A stretch of 64,000 bases of DNA, taken from assembly GCA_003665825.1 (NCBI GenBank), contig QPFY01000001.1:1791001-1855000 (forward strand), given 5' to 3'. The notes under the pieces were generated by a model. The model saw only the letters and a list, made by a program, of their open reading frames with translations. It was not told where the DNA came from and did not search any database. Origin of the DNA: Microbotryum silenes-acaulis. Lineage: Eukaryota > Basidiomycota > Microbotryomycetes > Microbotryales > Microbotryaceae. The position numbers and the translations under genes are program-made. This document shows positions 30,805 to 41,399 of this stretch, in pieces (position 1 is the first letter of the stretch; each line of letters opens with the position of its first letter).

Positions 30805-30922
30805 TCGTCGTCGCGCGCTTCTCTCCCGACTTCAACCACTACGCTTCCGTTACTCAACAGTACCGCAGCTGTTGCAGCAAAGTACATCACATTGCAGCGG
30901 GTCAACGGTTACGGTGGGAGGT

Positions 30923-30950
30923 GGCGCGCGGAGCGCGCCGCCGCACCTAG
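30923..30950 (+). terminator. Helitron 3' terminal hairpin and CTAG end
   Basis: Stem GGCGCGC (30923-30929), loop GGA, stem GCGCGCC (30933-30939), then 7 nt and CTAG. The hairpin a few bases before a CTRR end is the rolling-circle termination signal of Helitrons. This is a replication terminator, not a transcription terminator. Confidence 0.88.
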
Positions 30951-31286
30951 TTTCAAAGAAAAAGCTACTAGTGAGGCAGTGTCGCGCGGGTAGCAAAGAC
31001 CCGTGTCTCAAGTCACACGAAACCGGGCGGCCCCTCTGCGGCGCGGGCGATGAAATAATGAGCGTCGCATCATCGTCCCTGTTTCATTATGGCGCACTCG
31101 AGTCAACAACTGCCTGGGCCGCCTTTGGTTTTTTTTTGCTGTATTTAGAAAAAAAGTCAAAACTGAACCGAGTTCAATTCCGGTTGGGTCTCGGTCAATG
31201 ATCGCCTCTTCACCTCTTCCTCGTCATCTGTGCATCGCCCGACTTTCACGAACTCCACGCTCCTCGACCCAGCCAAAAGCAAAACC
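30951..31286. other. Spacer between Helitron end and secreted-protein gene
   Basis: About 336 bp, with a T9 run near 31129 and a short A-rich stretch. It must contain the promoter of the next gene. No other gene is seen. Confidence 0.45.
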
Positions 31287-32044
31287 ATGCTTTTAAAGCT
31301 TACCATCACCCTCACCCTCGCCTTACTCGTCCTCGGTGTTTCGGCATTGCAAGAAGCGGGCGATACCAAGGCCGAGTTCAGGTTGATCAAGCGCGCGGCT
31401 GCACAAAAGTCTATCTTTAAGCAGCCGACAGAAGGCGCTTCGTTCGTGCTCCATCACCCGATACACTTCGAGTACACGTACGATACCAAGAGCGTCTACG
31501 CGATCGACGTTGAGCTGCATTCAGGACATGACAAGCCGATCACGGTAAGCTACATCGCCCGCGTGCTTTGCACACCGCCGTGTCCCAGTGGCCCGAACCC
31601 GTCTTGCCCAACGGCTCAGCCTCCCCTATTCCAACGGACGAGCTGACGCAAGGACCCCCCACCCCCTGAAACACTGGGCTCTCACGCCACAGTTGGCAAG
31701 GCAAATGGCCGGTGACCATAAAGGCGCCATCAAAGCCACCTTCACCACCCCGTACTTCGCTGAAAACATTGCCAAATACCGCGACGTTACCGTAAGTTCG
31801 CAAGGCCGTCCACGATCGAAGCGGCGGGGGGCCCTCCTCTGCCGATGAAGTACGAGCTGACTGACGTCTCCCCATGCCACAGCTCCGAGTCACCGAGTGG
31901 TCCATGCCTTCCCACAAAACGGCCCCAAAGACGTCAATTTCGATCGACAGGAAGATCGTTTGCCGCAATTTCCCCGGCAAAACCCACGCCGAGGGTACAC
32001 CCGGTGTCGTAAAGCGAGCCAGCGTTCAAGAAGCCAGCGAGTAA
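31287..32044 (+). CDS. Small secreted protein, unknown family
   Basis: Not recognised. Three exons (31287-31544, 31693-31791 and 31883-32044) give 173 codons (172 residues). The N-terminus MLLKLTITLTLALLVLGVSA is a clear signal peptide with cleavage likely after VSA or near LQEA. The mature part (about 150 residues) has alternating short hydrophobic strands (FVLHHPIHFEYTYDTKSVYAIDVEL, AIKATFTTPYF, LRVTEWSM), suggesting a beta-sandwich. It has a single obvious cysteine, so it is not a Cys-rich effector, and no membrane anchor or GPI signal is visible. It stands 336 bp beyond the Helitron end. Confidence 0.72.
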
Positions 32045-32416
32045 TATAGCCGCGGTATCGCTCCACAAGACCCCCTCTCGTGTGGGGTTGACCGGTTCGA
32101 CCTCGATACCCACATTTCCTTGTCCATTCTCTTTTCGTTCTCCCTCTACCCTTCTCCCCTGCGCTGCAAGATATTTATCGTGGCAGTCAGGTTCAGTAGA
32201 TACCGAGCTCGGCCTCATGATTCCCCTCTTGATCCCTTCGCTCTCGTTTGCAATCGGTTTCTCTTTTGGTTCAGGGCTTTGATAGTTCAAATTGCATTCG
32301 ATAGTACGAGGGATTTCTTAGATACTGTGCGCGTGATAGAAAGAGAGAACAGGTCACTCATAAGTCAGCGACAAGGGGCCCATGCATTCGACAGCGGACG
32401 GAGAGGTCTCGGAAAC
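32045..32416. other. Intergenic region between convergent genes
   Basis: 3' regions of the secreted-protein gene and the uS11m gene. No gene or repeat is recognised. Confidence 0.5.
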
Positions 32417-33278
32417 CTACACTCGTCTCTTCTTAGGCCTCGTTCCTCCGACCTTGAGCGGGGTCTGAATCGAGTGAATGCGCAATTTGTCAGCGAGTTT
32501 TGCGTGATTCAAAGACAGAACAAGCTATACCGACCGCATCGGTAACCCTGTTAACCAACTCGCGAACCTGATCCCCATTGCCAGCGATGAGCGTCCTGAA
32601 CACGGCCTCTCGTCCTTGGCCAAAGCCATTCCACACGACCTCGAGCTCGGTCGGTTGCGGCCACGCGTTCTTCTTCCTCATCCCCGCATCGACTGCATTG
32701 ACGGGGTCGACGAGTTGACGGATCTTGTTGAACATCTTGATCGAGACTTCGACCGCGGCGTCGTATGTGCCCCGTGAAGCTCCCTTGTACCCGGCTGAAC
32801 CGGCCGAAACCCAAGCGACGACCGAATCGGTCGTCAGCGCCGCGTCAGCCATCGCTTGAACCGACGACTCCTCGGAGTAGGTGGAGGGACCCGATGAAGA
32901 GGAGGAAGCATTGGTGCCAATCTTGGTGGTGAGGGTGAGGATGGTGTTGTTGCGGGTTGAGTAGACGCTGAGGCGATACTTGTGCATCGGTGCTCGCTGT
33001 CCTCGCAGCGTTGGAAGCGGCCGGTAAGAAGGGTTCGACTGCGAGGATCGGATGTTGAAGGGGGCGTTCGTGGAGGATGAAGATGGGGTCGAGTTCGAGG
33101 AGGAGGATCCTGGTGTCGGTGCGGCGGCTCGGAATGCGGCGGGCAGAGGGGACGAGTCGTTCGAGGTACCGGGCAAGGACGGCGCTGTTGCTGCTGATGT
33201 AGATGCACTCGAATGGGACGCGAACCGTGTCATGGGCAGACCAAGTCGCCCGACGATTCGAGACGATGAAGCAAGCAT
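32417..33278 (-). CDS. Mitochondrial small ribosomal subunit protein uS11m
   Basis: Component of the platform of the mitochondrial 37S small subunit, near the 3' end of the rRNA. Two exons, 33278-32535 and 32464-32417, give 264 codons (263 residues). The N-terminus (MLASSSRIVGRLGLPMTRFA) is a basic, Arg/Ser-rich mitochondrial presequence, followed by a disordered Ser-rich linker to about residue 90. The S11 core follows: HKYRLSVYSTRNNTILTLT, VVAWVSAGSAGYKGASRGTYDA, FNGFGQGRE-type motif VVWNGFGQGREAVFRTL, and after the intron the basic C-terminus TPLKVGGTRPKKRRV, equivalent to the bacterial GCRPPKKRRV end. Without the small last exon the protein would lose this tail. Confidence 0.93.
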
Positions 33279-33536
33279 GGTTGTGGCGGGATAGGGTAGC
33301 GCTTGAGCGGCAAGGTGGGAGACACAGCGAGATCAGCCGTCGCCGTACTTTCGACCCACTTCGCACCTCCGCGCCGCCGGCTTCCAGGCGGTCCCAGCGC
33401 AAGGCGGTCATGGTGCTGGCACAACTGTCCCTCATGAGCCTCATCTAGGTCCGCGGTCAACTCTCGCACTCGCAATTGCAACAACAAGATACAAGATACA
33501 CCTATATGTGCATCTACTCAAACAAAATGCACTTCC

Positions 33537-36500
33537 TCACTCGATAACTTGCCATCCATTCCCCTCTCCACTCGCCATCGTCTCGTCATCATCCAGCAAA
33601 GACTTGCTCAGCGGTGCCTGGTTAGGTCGCCTCGGGATCGGCGGAGGGACCGACGAAGAAGGGATGTCCGACGTGAGAGGATCGAACGATGTAGGCGCGA
33701 TGGTCGAATTCGTCGTGGAGGAAGGCGTCGTATTCAGAGTCGGCCGAGAACTCGGCGGCGGCGGTGGCGCTTTCCGTCGCACGGTGGGTTTTTCTGTCAT
33801 TTGAGGATTCGACTGCGAGTAGCCAGACGCGAATGGGTTCGTCCCGTTGATAATTGTGTTTGAGCCAAGTGAATCGGTATCGAGGTTCAATTTGCCATCT
33901 GCCGTATATTCGAGCGGAGAGAGATGAGCTCCGCGATGATGCACAGATTTTGACGCCGGGGTCCTCAGCACGCACCTCGATCATTCCACCAAGCCTGCTT
34001 ATCATCTGAAGGCGGTGGCAACCCCTTCGACCTCGCCGGGACCGAACCATCCGCCAACAACGGTTCCGCTGGCGTCTCCGAATCCCTTGTTGTCAACCTC
34101 CTCAACTTGTCGTCCAACGTATCCCCCTTCTCCACCGCCATAATCTCCTCCGAGAGTTGTTTCCTCAACGTCGCACGAATGAAATGATCGATCGATCGGA
34201 TCTGGGCTTGGAATATGGCGTATACGGGTCGATGGTCTGATGCCTTTAGCTCGGCGCGTTGATAGCGCGTGACATCGAGGTCTCGTCCGCGGTATAGAAT
34301 TCGATCGGTCCAGGCGGGGACGCGTTGTTTCTCCGAAGAGTCATAAGTGTCGGAATAATTGTCGTATTTCTGTGACGTTGGAGGTCGCTCAAATTTCAGT
34401 CCTAGATCCCAAGGACGAGAAGGAGAAAGCTCGTCGAGCAACTCACATAAGTAGGTCGGAACAAGATAGGAGCCTCCGAGTAGCCCTCAAAGACGTGTCG
34501 CGTGCGCATCACTTGACCCAGCTGGTCAGCCTCGAGCAACGTCGTATAGTCGTCAGCCTCGGCCAGTGATCGCACTTGGTCGTTGGGTAAGGAGATGCGG
34601 TAGTTTGTATCCGCCGCGTAGACGACGTTGCTGCACGAGTACGAGGCGTGCGAGAAAACGCAATCAGCGACAAGCTCTCATCTGGATATAGACAATCTAT
34701 ACCAAACTCACTCGTGACTCGCGATCGTCCTTCCGCGACTGAAATGCAAGCCTCGTTCGACCGTGAAAAAGTCGGCGTTGCGCTCGTCGACGTTCGAATA
34801 CCCCGCCGCGAAATGCGCCGTGAGGAAACAGAACGTCGTATCGCGGTATTGGAGGCGAATCGCCACCGCGCCTTTGTTGCCGGCCATACCCTTCAGGCCC
34901 GTCTGCTCAGAACAGAGGCAATCGAAGTAAAGTGTCAATAGAAATCAGCGGCAAGGGAGGGTGAAAATTCCACCGACCTTCTTGACCGCCGCTTCAACGC
35001 CCTTGATCTCATGCGCAATCTCCTTCTTGATCAACACGATCAACGCGGTTCCGACCAACTGCCCCGACCTCAAAAGGATGTAATCCCCCTGCGGATTCGA
35101 TCTCTGCGCTACCGAACTAAGCAGATGGGCTTCCCATTTGCGTTTCTTTTCCGGATCGGTCGCCATGATCATTTGAGGCGTCAAAGGGACGATCTCTTGG
35201 AACGAGATGACGATCATACTTGGTTCGGGGGCGTCGGGGATGGGGAATAGCCAAGGGAGTAAAGATTCATTGCCTGGGGGTTTGCCGTTGAGGTTGTAGG
35301 TCCCGACGAAGAAGGTGATGGGTTCATAAGTCGTGTATTCCGAAGAGCGCTCGCGTAGTCGGGTGCGGATGAGATCATTGACGGGGTTAAAAACGCGCAC
35401 TTGTTTCGACGAGGCCAAATTACCCTACAAGACGAAGAATCATTATCAGCACCAGCTTGCTTTCATGGTAACGCTTGAATCCGACTCACCAAGAAGGCAT
35501 CGATCGCTTTCTGTTTCCCACTATCAACGAACTGCGACTGATACATCCTCCCGACCGACTTTGTCGCATTCGACAACAGACCTGCAAATCCGCTCTTGCC
35601 ACTTCTGGTGAAGCTTGTGTTGATCGCTCCCGTCCCGACGTAGATTTTGGAAAGGGCGTCGCCATTCTCGGCAAAGAGCTGACCATGGCAGGACCAGAGC
35701 GCTGCGTCACCGCCTCGCATTGCTGGTCCACTTTTGCGTACAAAATCCTCGAGGGCGAAGCGGGAGATGAAGTCCTCGACGACATTCGTTCGATCGAGGC
35801 AGTCTGAGCAAAGCGCAAAAAAGTCAGTGATTTCGTCCCTAGACATAGGAAGTGCGCGACGGACCTTTGCAATTCGTCCTAAACACCCCCCGTTGACCCG
35901 TAATCATCTGGGGATCTCCGTCCCCTTCGAAAGTGACAATACAAGCCCCGAACTCCTCCTCCTTCTTCCCCAAAATCTGTCTCAACGAGCTCCGAATCGA
36001 CTCGATCCCACCAGCTTTGCTCCTCGAGTGGAAATCAAAAGCCGTCAAATCAACCCGGTCTCCGATGTTCTCGTCGAGGGATTGCGCCGTCGCGAGGTGC
36101 TGGGCGTAAGCGTCCGTCAGGGCCGCTTCTTGCTCACGATGCGAGAGGAGGTTGACGATGTGCACTGCGTCGTAGGTGTCGACGAGTTCTTCAAAGTGTC
36201 GGATGAAAGCTGGGAGGGAGGCTTCGGGGGGTCGGGTGATGCTGATTTTCGGGGCGAGTGGGTTGGCACCGCCTTCTTCCCAAAAGACTGGACGCGGATA
36301 TTCAACAGTAAGCGATCAGCTCACCGCTGGGGAAATGGCCCGAGAGGAAGCGACTTACGCGGCACCGAGCCTCGCGTTTGGACAAAGGAGAAGCACATCG
36401 TTGATGTTCGCAAAATAGTCTCCGTCTACGTAGATAAGATCATTGGATCAGTCTCTTTTCTTGCTCAGCCGGCTCAGGAAGGAGCACTGACCTCGACAAA

Positions 36501-37718
36501 ATTGGCGACGCTGCCTTCGTCGTCAATCCCTCGGACGTTAAACCTTGTTCCAGCCCTCTTCCATCCCAACCGCGAGATCAAGCTGACCGTCGCTGGCTGT
36601 CCGCTCAACGCGAGATCATAGGTGCCATAGTAACCCTGTATGGCAAGAATGAGGAATCCCTGCTGATCGAGCTGCTGCCGGACCTCGAACGGCCACGAGT
36701 CGCGAAACTCGAGCAATGGGGTGATGGCAAAGGTGTTCCACAGAAAGCGCTTGTCGATCGACGAGTCCAGAGACGTCGTCTCAACAACCGCTTCCTTTCC
36801 TTTTGCAAAATATATCGTGCGTGGAGTATTGACGCCGCCGGCGCTACCCCCGCCGAGCAAGGAATCGTCGTCGTCGAGATTCCCCCTGTGCTTCTCTGCT
36901 TCGGCTTTGGCCAACCTCGCTTGCAGCCGCGTCGAAAGGTCAAAGGTCTTGACGCCTCCACCGGAAAAGTAAAAGCTACCTGAGCAGAGGATCTTCTTCA
37001 TCTGCGCGCAGGGGTGCTCGAGAGGTTCCCCGACGCTCGGCGTCGAGGAAGGAGAGTGCATCGACATCCCCGACGAGCCGATTCGTCCGAGGCCGAAAGA
37101 GTTGGAATCGGCCATCGAACCGGAAGCATCTCCAGGGGCATGGTAGGCCGAGTTGGTAGGGAGATGATCACCCCGCGCATAAGCCGAGTATGCGGCACCT
37201 GCCGGGTCATGATAGTAATCGTACGCGGCCGAGTTGAGGCAGTAGAATTCGACCGAGAGAATTCGCGAGACGGGTTCGCATCCGAGCGAATTGGCAAGGG
37301 AGCGATGCGAGGTGCGGAGCGTGGTCGAGTGCGTGACAATGGGCACAAAGGTTTCTGTTTCACGCTCAAAAGGAGTTCATGTCAGTGTCCCGATCCAATC
37401 GCTGGACACACGACGGGGTGGGTGCTGGTTGACCCTAGCGACGTCGTCGGTGTGGGTGATGAGGAGGGACTGACCATTGCCTACGCTGAGCAAACCGAGA
37501 CAGCCATGAATGACGGGATTGATGAGCGTCGCTTGACTCGAGACCTGGTCCCTCGGGATCAACTCGACGACAATCGAAGCGGACGCGGTCGCAGTCTTGG
37601 TGCCCCTGTCGCCAACCGCAGCGCCGCTTCCGGACGAGACGGCACGTAACACGAGCGCATGCGACGCCGTGGCCAAGATGAGCTGCCGCGGTTCGGCTCG
37701 GGTGAGCAGCAACTCCAT
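33537..37718 (-). CDS. Synaptojanin-like phosphatase (SAC + inositol 5-phosphatase)
   Basis: Yeast Inp51/52/53 type enzyme that dephosphorylates plasma-membrane and endocytic phosphoinositides such as PI(4,5)P2. Ten exons: 37718-37475, 37354-36492, 36425-36359, 36287-35865, 35803-35490, 35424-34978, 34902-34712, 34630-34447, 34369-33976 and 33898-33537; 1,163 codons (1,162 residues). The SAC domain (about 1-560) has SVEFYCLNS, RAGTRFNVRGIDDEGSVANF and, across an intron, the C-x5-R-T catalytic site CKDCLDRTNVV (about 531-541). The 5-phosphatase domain (about 650-1000) has FFVGTYNLNGK, ISFQEIVPL, KGMAGNKGAV, AADTNYRIS, PAWTDRILYRG and SDHRPV. A Pro-rich tail (PPPPP, about 1070) may bind SH3 proteins. 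The last intron's acceptor was chosen for length and phase; a nearer one is possible. Confidence 0.94.
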
Positions 37719-38044
37719 CGAGTTGGAGTGACAAGCCCAAAGAAGGCTTGATCGGCGATGGAGTGGTGAGTGGTGCAGGAGTTCAATCTGCGGGCTCTGT
37801 TCCACTCTGTTCCTCGGACCTCCGAGGGGGAACAAGCCAAGGAGAAGAGCGGTCGCGTGAACGGTGACCAAATTGGGCCGTTCAAAGCCTTTCAAAGCAG
37901 CAACGTCTGCCGGCGTCTGCCGGCGTGAGATTGCAATCAAGGGGCCCGAGCGCGGCGACGATCGGCTTGGCTTGGGCCCTGACCGGCCTGACCGCCTACA
38001 CTCCACTTTCACGCACAAATACAAACGCACAAACGTCACAGCCC
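37719..38044. other. Divergent promoter region
   Basis: About 330 bp between the divergent phosphatase and thioredoxin genes, so it must hold both promoters. No specific motif is recognised. Confidence 0.5.
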
Positions 38045-38898
38045 ATGTCTCTCATCACCCACCTCTCGTCGCTCGCCGAACATGACGGCTTAATCGCAGC
38101 CAAGAAGGACAAGCTCGTCGTCGTAAGTGTTGGCGTTGAGCACATCCTGGCCGCCTCCCCACTTCACACTTGGCGTGCCCCAACACAGCATCGTCGCATA
38201 ATATGTGCACATCACATGAGCTAGCCGATGCCGAAAACGTCCTCTACTGTGAGACTGAAGTTCTTCAGACCCTCTCGCACAGATCGACTTCCATGCAACA
38301 TGGTGCGGCCCCTGTCATGCGATCGCACCCAAGTTCGACCAGCTCTCCAAGACTTATCGCGACGCGACCTTCTGCAAAGTCGACGTCGATGCTGCCAAGG
38401 ATATTTCTCAAAAATACTCGATCCGAGCCAGTACGTCGCTTGAGACAACATCGCTCGCCCTCTCCTGAACCCCAGGGTGCTGAGCCCGGGCCCGAAGTTG
38501 AGCCGCCACGTCCCACCGAGCTCGGCGTCGATTTTTCTTTCCGAATCGGGGCGCGACAGCGCACAGGGCAATATGCTGACATGAGAATATCTCAATCAGT
38601 GCCAACTTTCGTCCTAACCAAGAACGGATCCAAGCTGGACGAGATCAGAGGCGCCAACGCAGCCGGTCTGGAAGCCGCGATCCGAAAACACACCTCGTCT
38701 TCCGCAGGAGGTGGACCCGTATTCCCTGGGTCAGGACATACACTCTCGGGAGCACCGGCAGCAGGGGCAGGGGCAGGAGGAGAGGGTACGCCTGGGTCAG
38801 GGTTCCTCAAGGTCATTGTCGTGGTTGGGTTGATCTGGCTCTGGGTCTCGTACGCTAGGAAGGCCGATGCCGTCGATGCTCAGGTTTTGGGTCTCTGA
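38045..38898 (+). CDS. Thioredoxin with C-terminal membrane anchor
   Basis: Disulfide reductase fold. Three exons (38045-38122, 38283-38430 and 38600-38898) give 175 codons (174 residues). The thioredoxin domain spans about 1-110: [20 protein letters not shown] with the WCGPC redox centre near residue 34, FCKVDVDAAKDISQKYSI and the cis-Pro loop AMPTFVLTKNG. A Gly/Ala/Pro linker follows, then a single hydrophobic helix (FLKVIVVVGLIWLWVSYARK, about 142-161) close to the C-terminus. That makes it a likely tail-anchored protein with the thioredoxin domain in the cytosol; the membrane cannot be told from sequence. No signal peptide is visible. Confidence 0.9.
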
Positions 38899-39147
38899 GC
38901 GTTCATCATCACACATCGCGTAGTTTCCGGTAGTGTAGTTCCCCGGATTCTTTCTTTCCTTGCCATATACTTACCTCTAGTACCTACTCCCAAATACGCA
39001 GCACCTTTGAGAGGTTTTTGTTCTCGATGAGGTGCTAATCGCCGAGAGACCTAGGTAGTGCCCAAAATAGGCCGGCTCTCGGATGACCGAACGAGCTTCC
39101 TGTCATGAGTTGGCTACCGCTCCTTGTTTTACTCCCTTACCCCCATC

Positions 39148-40654
39148 ATGCCTTTTCAACTGGAGGACCTCCCCCCAGAACTACTGGCATATATCCTCTC
39201 GTTCTGCACCTTACCCAGCTCGCTCGCGCTCGCACGTACGTCATCGTGGGTTCGTCACACGCTCAAGCACTCGATGCAATGGGCTTTCCCTCTCTTGCGC
39301 TGCTCAATCGAATGCCAAGCCAACGTCGTCTACGTCGATGATCCACCCAGGGAGGTTCGACTCTCGTGTGCGGCTGAAGATTATAAGCGCGAATGGGATA
39401 TGTTGGGTGGGATCGCAGGTTACGATTGGTCGATCGGGAGGTTGGTCCCCAGGGCGGTTTGGGTCCAGGTCTTGTCCCAGTTGACGAGGGGCATGCTGCT
39501 CCAGATGGAATTGCCGAGGTTACCTTCAAACGATTGGAGCGTAATGGCGAGAGGGAGATTTGCGATAAGCCTCTTTGGCAAAGAGCTGGAACTGGCGGTG
39601 GACGAGGTCGATTTTTGGTACGCGGAGCACGTCCATATCAAGAGGGGTAGATGGAAGTCGACCTTCTTGAGTGAGTGGCGTGCCTTTCGGGGCGGAGTAG
39701 TGGAATCACCAACTCAGGGTGGTTTCATTGCTCCCCGATTTCTAAACAGGCCACCTCAATGCGTTCCAGCACTCTGCCATCACTGGATGCCACACGGAAC
39801 ACAATGTGGGGCACCATCTCTGCTGCTTCGTTCGTGCCGGCTCTCGCCCATGCTCAGCGTGCTTAGGGTGACAGCTCGCACTTTTTCATACTTACAGTGC
39901 CACTACGTCGTACAACACCGGTTGGCTGGCTTGACCGAGAACCGCACCGCGTTCAGGACCTTTGATCCGCTTACCATCTTCCGTGAACTCAAGTCAGTCC
40001 CGGTGTCATCTGACAAGATTCCAAGAAGAGCGCTCAAACGCCTGCATTCACACGATCCCATAGGCGAGAGAACAACCTTTCGCGATTCACTACGATACAA
40101 CTTGTAAGTAAACGAGAAAAGGCGAATTCTCGAGACGAGTCTAGCGAGCTAACCGTCACATCGATCTGCCCTTCGGTGGCCCGGCACAGACGATCAAGGA
40201 CGAGCTCGTCCCTCGTGACCTGCGAGTGCACGTCTACTGCTCGATCGGACGCTCGGATGCCTTCCTTAAGAACGAGATCGCGATGGAGGTGTTGACTCGA
40301 CTCGGGTGTTGGTCTGAACACCAAAGCACAACGACGGCCGAGCAAGCTATTCTCGGTCCCGTATTGTTAGTTGTGCTAGCCTCATCCTGTCCGGCGTAGC
40401 GTACGACTGACGCTCGATTCTTTCTCCGCCGCAACCGCTGTGACAGAATCACGGCGACGATTCGACCTGACCCATCCACCTCAGCATTAGCCACAACCGA
40501 ACTCGGCCTGACACAAATGGAGGATTTCGTCCCCCTCGTCGACGCGAGCTTGCGACGCAGCGACTTTCTGCAGGTTTGTGAGAAGGTCGGCATCGGGCGC
40601 GACTGGTGGGCTCAGAAGGGGGTATCTCAAAAGTCGGGACTCGGCTTCGCTTGA
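39148..40654 (+). CDS. F-box protein
   Basis: The F-box is in MPFQLEDLPPELLAYILSFC and the following TLPSSLALARTSSWVRHTLK (about residues 3-40), so the protein likely recruits a substrate to an SCF ubiquitin ligase through Skp1. Six exons fit with consistent phase: 39148-39670, 39750-39829, 39898-39992, 40064-40103, 40190-40365 and 40447-40654, giving 374 codons (373 residues). The rest has no repeats I recognise (no LRR, WD40 or Kelch); it contains WSIGRLVPRAVWVQVLSQL and a C-terminal part with DELVPRDLRVHVYCSI and MEDFVPLVDASLRRSDFLQ. The donor of the second intron (GTTCGT) and the small fourth exon are the least certain parts. The substrate is unknown. Confidence 0.75.
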
Positions 40655-41399
40655 ACAGAGCTCTCGATTTCGTCGTCTTGTTGTTGCAATTATAGTACCT
40701 TACTCTGGGCGAGTGTCCACAAATCACCTTCCGTGCCAGCTAGGTGGGTGACGTGGTCTCGGAGCATGCTTGCGAAGCGGACCCTGCATCCACGCGACGC
40801 GATCAGAGAGAGGAGGTTGCAAAGCTTGTTGGTCCGACAAGGATGGCTTGTGGCTATCAGAGTACGCCTTTGACCTCAACAGGCCAGATTGTAGGGTGTT
40901 TTGGGTGCTGTAGGGTCCGAGTCCTTATCGGTCGAGTCGGTCCAAAGCTGAAATGTCTGTCTCGAGAGTTTGGGCGTGACAGGGCCAGTGACAGGCCGGG
41001 CTCGAAATCGCGTGGCCCGCTCGCCGGTCGATCGGTTCGTCTTCTGACCTCCCACCCCCGCCCAGAGAAAAACACTCTGCATCGACTTTGGACGTCTTCG
41101 AGCCGGACCTGGCTCGTGGAAAACATCTCCCGACTCGATCGCACCCCCGTTCCGGCGTCCAAAGGTGTTGCATCGACTCGTGGCGACTCGAAGCTTTTGC
41201 GGGTTCGACGACGACGAGCAGCGAGCCTACCTCCCTTTTACGCCTTCCCACCGCCGTTCACTCGGGCAGGCCCAGCATCTCTCAAGTCTTCTCTAGCTTT
41301 GGCGAGCGACCCCACGCCCTCGCTCCCTTTTTCCGGCGACGGGCTTGTGCTTTTCACTTTCGAGTTTGGCCTTGTGGTTGATCGGAAAACAAGGTGATC
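40655..41399. other. Promoter region of the KDM5-like gene
   Basis: About 745 bp with overlapping open frames on both strands, none family-like. I regard it as the promoter and 5' leader of the demethylase gene. Confidence 0.4.

Larger units (their letters stand above)
22230..30950 (+). mobile_element. Decayed Helitron interrupted by a copia element
   Basis: A rolling-circle transposon encoding a RepHel protein (HUH nuclease plus Pif1-like helicase). Its 3' end is clear: a 7-bp-stem hairpin GGCGCGC-GGA-GCGCGCC at 30923-30939, then GCCGCAC and the terminal CTAG at 30947-30950, followed by T, as Helitrons insert between A and T. The left limit given is approximate, since the 5' TC end was not found. 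The Rep coding region is split by the copia retrotransposon at 22646-27229 plus its target duplication, and carries further breaks (frameshift near 27410, frameshift and deletion near 30530-30590). It therefore cannot encode a working protein. Confidence 0.85.

Noticed and set aside
30957..30970. Second CTAG shortly after the Helitron hairpin
   Set aside because: It is too far from the hairpin; the CTAG at 30947-30950 has the standard distance and is followed by T.
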